A DNA stretch of 64,000 nt from Odontocerum albicorne (taxonomy: Eukaryota > Arthropoda > Insecta > Trichoptera > Odontoceridae). The position numbers and the translations under genes were made by a program. Where the stretch lies: NCBI GenBank assembly GCA_949825065.1, contig OX463847.1, positions 40,024,831 to 40,088,830 of the forward strand, given 5' to 3'. Positions 57,428 through 64,000 of this stretch are shown in pieces; position 1 is the stretch's first letter; every line of letters starts with the position of its first letter. The notes beneath the pieces are model-generated. The model had not been told where the DNA came from, searched no databases, and saw nothing but the letters and a program-made list of their open reading frames with translations.

Positions 57428-57685
57428 AATTTGGCAGTCTTATTGTCAGGCGACAACCTCTTACAAAACTATCTGGCGGGCTTATTGTCGGACTACAAAC
57501 TCTTACAAAACAATCTGGTGGACTTATTGTCAGGCTACAACCTCTTACAAAACAATCCAGCGGGATTATTGTCAGGTGACAATTTCTTACAAACAAATCA
57601 GGCGGGCTTATTGTCAGGCGACAACCTCTTACAAAACAATCCAGCGGGCTTAATGTTAGGCGACAACCTCTTACAAATAACCAGA
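57428..57685 (-). repeat. 42-bp array built from the SINE/LINE tail, six units
   Basis: Each unit is a tail core, read on the minus strand as GTTGTCGCCTGACAATAAGC plus CCGCCAGATTGTTTTGTAA. It corresponds to ATTGCC..GGCAATAAACCCGCCAG of SINE-A. The stem is kept by paired changes (TTGTC/GACAA). Frames stay open on both strands because 42 is divisible by 3. Confidence 0.85.
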
Positions 57686-57799
57686 TCTTATTTTATTATT
57701 TAATCAAATTGATAAATCGTAATCGTAATAAAAGTATTAAATAAATATTTATTAACTTTACAGAATAATAAAGGAAATAGAATTTGTCACACATACTTT

Positions 57800-57870
57800 T
57801 CACAACCTAGTTAGTAAGACGTCTTCCAATCCGAGAGTTGTGGACTCGGTCCCGCTGAAGCTCATTTCAT
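57800..57870 (+). mobile_element. SINE-A head fragment
   Basis: CACAACCTAGTTAGTAAGAC and GTGGACTCGGTCCCGCTGAA match the A- and B-box regions of the family. Confidence 0.6.
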
Positions 57871-58074
57871 TAATAAATTCTTGTCTAGTTATCATCTAAC
57901 AACAAGAGAATAATGCAATACAATAATTGTACGCTCAAAATAAGTTTTGATCATAACCGACTAAAAAAAAATTGTTTTCTAGTGGATCAGGTCAAAGCCA
58001 TTTTCTTTGTATACCATATGTACTCTTTTGATTAAAATGTACAGAGTAATAAAAGCATTAACGATGAAAATATA

Positions 58075-58869
58075 TTGGGTGTTACGAGTAACATAAATTA
58101 TGTCCGTTTTTTTTTTTCAAATAAAAAATGAGCACCAAAAGTAAAACAAAATGGTAAAGATTATACGTCATTCAAAAGAAAATTTTCTGCTCTACAAGAT
58201 ATTGTGTTTGCTTTTACGTTAATTATATTATTTTATTTGATTACAAGCCTTCAAGATGGAATGTCAAGTAGACGAAAGTGAGCATTTTCGACACCTTCTT
58301 CTGTTCGCGTTCAATCGAGGGAATAAAACTGCCAAAGTTGCTCGCGATATTTGCGAAAAAAACGGTGAAAATGCTATGAATAAAAGGACAGTTCGTCGGT
58401 GGTTTTTGCGTTTCAAAGACGGTAATTTCGACCTGAAAGACATGGAGCATTCCGGACGACCAGTGGACTTCGATGAGGACCGCTTAAATCATATTATTCG
58501 AACCACCGTAGAATTGGCTGAGCAGATGAATTGTTGTCACATGACTGTATACCGCCATCTTAAATCAACGGGAAAAGTCCAGAAGTTCGGCGCTTGGGTC
58601 CCACGTGTTTTGAGTGAAAACAAAAAAAATCAACGTTCGACAATTGAACAGAAGGAATTGTCGAAAATGCTCGCTTTCGTCTACTTGACATTCCATTTTG
58701 AGGGCTTGTAATCAAATAAAATAATATATGTAACGTAAAAGCAAACACATTATCTTGTAGAGCAGAAAATTTTCTTTCGAATGATGTAAAATTTTGACCA
58801 TTTGTTTTTATTTTTGGTGCTCATTTTTTAATTGAAAAAATAACGGACACAACTTATGTTAACACCTAA
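58075..58869 (+). mobile_element. Cecropia-like mariner with inverted-duplicate right end (copy B)
   Basis: TA flanks both ends. The first ~226 bp (to ~58300) and the last ~230 bp (from ~58640) are inverted copies, including GAAAATTTTCTGCTCTACAA, GCTTTTACGTTA and the transposase start codon region. Copy A shows that the normal right end is different, so here the 3' half was replaced by an inverted copy of the 5' end. Confidence 0.9.
58256..58640 (+). pseudogene. Mariner transposase, N-terminal ~128 residues
   Basis: It starts MECQVDESEHFRHLLLFAFN. It has the HTH-like RTVRRWFLRFKDGNFDLKD, SGRPVDFDEDRLNHII (linker), MTVYRHLKSTGKVQKFGAWV and PRVLSENKKNQRS. This resembles the DNA-binding half of cecropia-group mariners. 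The catalytic domain is absent. The open frame continues to 58711, but its last ~20 residues (KMLAFVYLTFHFEGL) are antisense of its own start region. If expressed it could only bind element ends. Confidence 0.88.
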
Positions 58870-58871
58870 TA

Positions 58872-59424
58872 CAATTTTGATGACATTTTTTTTACCACCG
58901 TTCTATTTTGAAAAAAAAATTACATTATCCTTTTTGGGGTGGGTCGATTTTTTCCATTAAAGAAAGCATTAATTAATTTGAAATTACTAATTCAAAAACT
59001 TAGCTCCATCTTTAGTTTTGTTCCACTAGATTTGAAGTTCTTTAAGGATTTTACTTATAGTATTTATTTTTCAATCTTCATTTTCTATTTTATAATTTTC
59101 TCTTGTTGCATATAAAATAGTATTTAAAGTTATATGTTTTAAATTTAATAATTTATTATAAATAACTTCTTGCTTCATATTTTACACTACTCATTTTTTA
59201 TTTCTTTGGAAAGTGGAAATTTTTATTCCAATCAAATTTCCAAGCGTGGAATTGGTCGAACAGGCGCGTAATTGTTTGAAATTGATAACAGGTGTTTTAA
59301 AAATATTCGTAGACAATATATATGTCCCACTTGATAAGAAGCTGGTATTCTACCCGTGGATTTGGGTTCAATTCTCTATGGAATACAAATAATTTAAATT
59401 AAAAATGTCACACTTTGATTCAAT
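58872..59424. other. Unassigned spacer
   Basis: A short B-box-like GGGTTCAATTCTCTATGG near 59366 may be a SINE scrap. Nothing else was recognised. Confidence 0.35.
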
Positions 59425-60255
59425 AATTGTATTGTTTTGTATTGTATTACACTTTCATTGTAAACTATACAACCTGGCGGATTTATTGTCATATAGTGTC
59501 ATGTAGAATCTTATCTAACCAACCAGAAAGATTTCAACATGTCTCAATCATGCAATAAGTTAAATCTATCCTACAATCTCTTATAAAAAATCTTTGCTTA
59601 AAGAATTGTATTGTATTGTATTACACACTTTGATTAAAGAATTGTATTACACTTTCATTGTAAACTTTACAACCTGGCGGATTTATTGTCATATAGTGTC
59701 ATGTAGAATCTAATCTAACCAACCAGAAAGATTTCAACATGTCTCAATCATGCAATAAGTTAAATCTATCCTACAATCTCTTATAAAAAATCTTTGCTTA
59801 AAGAATTGTATTGTATTGTATTACACACTTTGATTAAAGAATTGTATTGTATTGTATTACACTTTCATTGTAAACTATACAACCTGGCGGATTTATTGTC
59901 ATATAGTGTCATGTAAAATCTTCCTCTAACCAACCAGAAAGATTTCAACATGTCTCAATCATGCAATAAGTTAAATCTATCCTACAATCCCTTATAAAAA
60001 ATCTTTGCTTAAAGAATTGTATTGTATTGTATTACACACTTTGATTAAAGAATTGTATTGTATTGTATTACACTTTCATTGTAAACTTTACAACCTGGCG
60101 GATTTATTGTCATATAGTGTCATGTAGAATCTAATCTAATCAACCAGAAAGATTTCAACATGTTTCAATCATGCAATAAGTTAAATCTATCCTACAATCC
60201 GTTCTAAAAAATCTGGGCTGAAAGTTTTACCAACTAGGCCAAGGGAATCATCTGG
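59425..60255 (-). repeat. SINE-A body and tail in four tandem copies
   Basis: ACAACCTGGCGGATTTATTG recurs at 59469, 59669, 59879 and 60090 (200-211-bp spacing). Each unit has the family tail, a ~100-bp body (ATTTCAACATGTCTCAATCA) and a run of ATTGT pentamers. Only the last unit continues into the tRNA-like head (CTTGGCCTAGTTGGTAAAAC on the minus strand, 60200-60245). The array thus arose by duplication of the head-less part of one SINE. Confidence 0.9.
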
Positions 60256-60854
60256 TAACGAGTGACTTTTCAAATAACATATAATATAAGAGTGCGTGAA
60301 GTTGGAAACGCCACCAAGCGTAGAAAATTGAATGAATATATAGTACGACCCCAGAAGATAAACTGGCAAAGAGATATTAAAAATTCTTTAACAAATATTT
60401 TCTTTCTTCATATCTCCTTACTGAATCAACTAATCAGTGAATTTTCATATTGAAAGTTCATTTACAAACGCCACTAGCAAGGTAACTGAACTTCAACAAT
60501 TCAGTCTATCACTTTGCTAGTAAATGAATGTAATCAACACTAATCTATACCAAAGCTTTAATCGTCTGGCGACGTGAAAGGATCTGTCTGAAAGGGAGCA
60601 TCCTGAAAAGGGAAACAGCCTCCGAGCTTCCTATATTGATCGTTATCCAGGAGAATACAGCGAATACTGATTGATGATCTGCTTTGGTACTGCAGTTCTT
60701 TGACATCTGACTGAAAGTTCATTTACACAGGATGACAATTTTTTTTAAGGAAGCGATGAAAGAGAGTTATACAAGATAAAATATTGACTATAATATAATA
60801 TCATCTTACAACGATTTCAGATACGTTATCATCTTTATACTGTCGTGTAGCTTA
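60256..60854. other. Unassigned spacer
   Basis: A weak inverted repeat (TTCATTTACAAACGCCACTA with CTAGTAAATGAATG) lies at 60458-60530. Otherwise nothing recognised. Confidence 0.35.
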
Positions 60855-61430
60855 TGACTGAAGATCGTGACTTCCATGATAGTCTCTCACGTCTCCTCTC
60901 CATCCATCTCTGCAATCCGTCGATCGAATGGCAGTTGTTTATGATGACTAGAGTGGGTTGCGTCTTTTACTTGATCAGCCCAACGCATTGGGGCTCTTCC
61001 TCTTGTGCGCTTTCCTTCCACGCTTGCAGTAATCACAGTCTTTACAAACTGTTTACATGGTCACGAGCAATGTTCCTAAAGAATAGGAGGACTCGTCGAA
61101 GGCATATTGTCGAAATTCTGTCGACAATTCTCAGTTCTTTGAGAATGGAGGCATTATAGTTCAGAAAATATAGGATGAGTCCTGTGACAACTCACAAATT
61201 TGCCCCAATACAACCATGTAACGATGTTCAGTAATTTTATTTATTTTATCAACTTTAATATAAGCCTCAATTCTAATAAATAGCAAGTTATTTAGGCATA
61301 AGGTTGTATTGGGGCAAATTTGATAGCTGTCACAAAACTCATCCTACATTTTCCGAACTATAGTTATTCTTGCTGTTCATGAACTCGGTAACATTCTTCT
61401 CCAGCATCACATTACAAATACAGTTCATAC
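60855..61430 (-). pseudogene. LINE C-terminal fragment split by a MITE
   Basis: The minus strand reads NASILKELRIVDRISTICLR, then RVLLFFRNIARDHVNSL, with stops, then RWMERRRETIMEV. It is the same RTE-like segment as at 11.5 kb. The match resumes at 61365-61430 (TCATGAACTCGGTAACATTC) beyond the inserted 204-bp MITE. Confidence 0.75.
61157..61360. mobile_element. MITE, 204 bp, with 59-bp inverted repeats
   Basis: The ends begin TAGTTCAGAAAATATAGGAT and TAGTTCGGAAAATGTAGGAT (inverse) and share TTTGCCCCAATACAACC. There are about seven mismatches over 59 bp. TTA lies next to the left end and three bases past the right end. The element sits in the LINE copy, so it is younger. Superfamily uncertain. 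Confidence 0.85.
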
Positions 61431-61780
61431 ATAGATACATAACATCACGTCATTCCCTTCTTGAGATAGGCAAAAAGGAAACAACGCCACACTTTCATAT
61501 TTATGACATACTTCTATCGCCTTCTCCACATGCACACATCATCTCATACGTTTCTTTCTGTCTATCTAACTCTGTTTCCTTTTCCTTATTTAAAATTTTC
61601 AATCACTTGGTCCAACCATACTTTTCTCTATTTTTCTCTACCACAACTCCCATTTATGCGTACATGATACATAATATTAATTAAGTCAATCGTTCATCGC
61701 CCATTCATTAAACATATCCAAATCACCTCAACGTGCTCTTTTTCTGCCTATGTTAAGATATTTATGTTAAGATGTCAGTT
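61431..61780 (-). mobile_element. Antisense LINE-derived block
   Basis: CATCACGTCATTCCCTTCTT, CGCCTTCTCCACATGCACAC and CACTTGGTCCAACCATACTT match the order in the 42.6-kb block. Inverted, the last reads KVWLDQV as in the 44.8-kb fragment. Confidence 0.5.
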
Positions 61781-61840
61781 TTTACATTATTTTATTAATA
61801 ATTATATTTATTATTTTGTCATATATGGTTTAAAATAAAT

Positions 61841-61900
61841 ACTGAACCCACTACCCCGGGTTGGATTACAAGCGGCTTATCAACTAGACCTCCGACAACT
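61841..61900 (-). mobile_element. SINE-A head fragment
   Basis: The minus strand reads GGAGGTCTAGTTGATAAGCC (A box) and a region with CCCGGGGTAGTGGGTTCAG. The body is not seen. Confidence 0.55.
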
Positions 61901-62179
61901 TCCTTTTAAGTTATGTCGGAGTATTTCATTACTATACGTTTTAAATTTAAAATAGTTATCTTCCAGCTTGGTTGATATTTTTTTATTATTATATCGACTC
62001 AGTTAATTGCATTGTGACTTGAATTCGATGACACAAATCATCCTAGTTTGTGTGGATTTCCTATTAAAATTTAAAAAAAAAAAACATTTTTTTAGTCTTC
62101 ATCCCAGACGTTACTCCCACAATCATATTGCATAAGTTAAAACCATCCTGTATATTATTACATGTGTATTGTATAACGT

Positions 62180-62345
62180 TTTCATTGTATATAGTACCAC
62201 TTGGTGTGTTTATTGGCATGTAGTAAAAACTTACAACGAACCAAAAATATTTCAATGATTTATACTTATTTGATTAGTTATTACTCTGTGTACATGCTAC
62301 ATCTGGTGTGCTTATTGTCATACAGCAATTTCATCAGGCCGACTA
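62180..62345 (-). mobile_element. Two adjacent SINE-A tail fragments
   Basis: TACCACTTGGTGTGTTTATT (~62196) and CATCTGGTGTGCTTATTGTC (~62299) are two diverged tails in the same orientation about 103 bp apart. Confidence 0.65.
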
Positions 62346-63934
62346 ACTTTTTTTATTTACTCGTATGTAAAGCCATGATAGATTTTACGGAATAAAACTG
62401 TTGAATCCAAATTAAACAAAATAAATGATAAATCTCTAAATAATAATGGTAATACTAAAGGAAAGGCGTTCGTTCAAGTGTGAGGAAGAAAAGCGAAAAA
62501 AATAGGAGGAAAGGATGGCGGATTTATTACCAAAAGGTCAACCAGTCTCGACGTGTAGACCGTAAATAAATAAATGTAAAATGACGCGTCACATCATCAT
62601 AATATAAAAAGGCCAAAACCCGTACGGTTGTCGCCAAAGAAAGAATACGAGAATTGAATTTTGAATACAAGAGAGCGAGAGAGGAATACTTCGAAACCGA
62701 TTGAAATTATACTGAACGAACCGGTGTAAAAGGGGACGATGCCAATTTATTTTGAATTGTAATTCATTAAATAATTCATTTCTTTCCTATTATATTGAAC
62801 CTTATAATTACTTGTGCTCTTTTTTTGAATGCAGACAATTAAATGTGCCTTTCTCAAGATGTCGGAAACGCGAAAACATTCAAGTCAATATATCTGAAAC
62901 AAGTCTTCAAGGAAAACTTTATCAACGGTTCAAATTGAATAACAGTAATGTTTATGCACAAAACATCGTGTATAAAGAGATTTTTGAGAATTAAATAATT
63001 CATCAATCAAGATGTACCTCTTTTTATTTTAAACTTTAAATATTAATAAACCCAAAAAACTTTAAGCTGATCTTGCTCCATTTGGTATTTCAAAACTGTA
63101 TAATTTGTTTTACTTCCGTAAATATTTCAAGGGTTGCAACTAATGCAAAGAAATCTCTTTCATGCCCGACCAAAGAGAGTTCTGTGTACTGGAAAAACAT
63201 ACTTTTTGAAAGTAAAAAAATAGGTCCAATTATAATCTAACAAACAAACTCCAGGCTGGAAGAGAATAAAAGAAAGTAAAACTAATGTAAACACTATTAC
63301 TGACCCCGATGGTCCAGTGACAAGTATGATTGTAAAGCTAGCAAAAAGCATGCCAACAAATTTCGCTTTAGAGTTTATTTGTATTTAGCTCTTGAATAAA
63401 AGAGTTTTGTAGGCTCGTGAAATTTATATTTTAGTATTAAACTCAAGTTCAAGTAACATAAGTAAATTATTAAATAAAGAAAGAAGTTAATTTTATACAA
63501 CTAGCATAAAAAGTATTCATGAAAATAAAAACTTCCTGATAACAGTTGAAAAGAATTCATTTCTCTCATACACATAAATGGAATTATTATACGAGTGTGT
63601 TCGTTATAAAAAGAACCTTATTATTTTTTTATAACGCTGAAATGAAGTTTCTTTTTATAAGTGAAACCATAACAATTCGTTTAATTCAAAGGCTCACCTG
63701 CGATATTTGAAACTCAGAAAAATTTGAAATCATCGTTCTATGTAATTTGATTATACGAAGTTTTTCAACATAAAAACTTATTCATCAAAAATAAGCATTC
63801 GTACAGAGTTTAAATAACTTATATTTTTCTCCGAACAAAAAAGAGCCATTCATTTTAAATGTTTTTTCCTTATATTCCCTGTTTTACAAGACGTCTGTGT
63901 CTACTCATAAATTTTATTTAATTAGACTTTCTTA
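62346..63934. other. Unassigned DNA
   Basis: A+T-rich; several short frames (62752-62994, 63160-63351) lack known motifs and no element ends were found. Confidence 0.35.
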
Positions 63935-64000
63935 CAGTACAGCCTTGCGGGATTATTGACATGTGGCAATATCAACCTTCGAAAAATATTAAGGAGACCT
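63935..64000 (-). mobile_element. SINE-A tail at the window edge
   Basis: ACAGCCTTGCGGGATTATTG followed by ACATGTGGCAATATCAACC matches the family tail; the element continues past the window. Confidence 0.7.

Noticed and set aside
57396..57703. Frames open on both strands with repeated LLSGDNLLQN or its antisense
   Set aside because: Product of the 42-bp SINE-tail array.
58641..58711. Last ~20 residues of the 151-codon frame in mariner copy B
   Set aside because: They are antisense of the element's own start region, created by the inverted duplication.
1..64000. Host protein-coding gene with small exons
   Set aside because: I looked for runs of coding-like sequence outside repeats and found none I could support. 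Small exons cannot be excluded without transcript data.

Overview
The window looks like a stretch of animal nuclear DNA that is rich in A and T and almost entirely repetitive. The best guess for the source is an insect, probably a moth or butterfly. The evidence is the mix of mobile elements: irritans-like and cecropia-like mariners, several decayed non-LTR retrotransposons of types common in Lepidoptera, and a dominant tRNA-derived SINE. The order-level call is inference from family recognition and was not tested. No intact host gene, rRNA or true tRNA gene is visible. Every open frame that could be explained is either a decayed mobile-element protein or an artefact of a tandem repeat.

Layout: 0-5 kb holds a three-unit repeat with a 72-bp perfect palindrome, an old mariner scrap, SINEs, an inverted pair of a ~160-bp dispersed repeat, and a long inverted repeat carrying hammerhead-ribozyme-like cores (3.67-3.90 kb). 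At 5.2-5.7 kb is a 500-bp DNA transposon. From 6.6 to 13.3 kb there are 48-bp, ~115-bp and 40-bp tandem arrays and LINE remnants. At 14.3-15.0 kb a LINE 3' end is nested inside a SINE. At 17.6 kb is a 170-bp LINE 3' end with a perfect target-site duplication. At 18.5-19.3 kb is an 85-bp array. At 19.50-20.79 kb is a nearly intact mariner with one nonsense codon. At 22 kb is an internally deleted cecropia-like mariner. From 24.5 to 31.6 kb there are 50-, 73-, ~40-, complex and 36-bp arrays, plus a deleted transposase and an inverted SINE pair. From 32 to 38.6 kb there are LINE scraps, a 181-bp satellite, a 253-bp MITE and the longest LINE reading frame (217 aa). From 39 to 42.6 kb lies a degenerate low-complexity tract. 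From 42.6 to 48.7 kb there are LINE, mariner and clustered SINE copies and a candidate solo LTR. From 50 to 56 kb there are seven more arrays. From 57.4 to 60.3 kb two arrays are built out of SINE sequence, with a mariner copy between them whose right end is an inverted copy of its left end. The last 4 kb has a LINE split by a MITE, SINE tails and unannotated A+T-rich DNA.

How it fits together: about 21 separate tandem arrays cover roughly 11.5 kb by summed approximate extents, near 18 % of the window. Several of them grew from mobile-element sequence. The main SINE shares its 3' tail, including a small stem-loop, with a LINE whose C-terminus is present in three copies, which suggests a LINE-SINE partnership. 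No coordinated gene system was found. The most unusual observations are the element-born minisatellites, the ribozyme-like inverted repeat and the inverted-end mariner.
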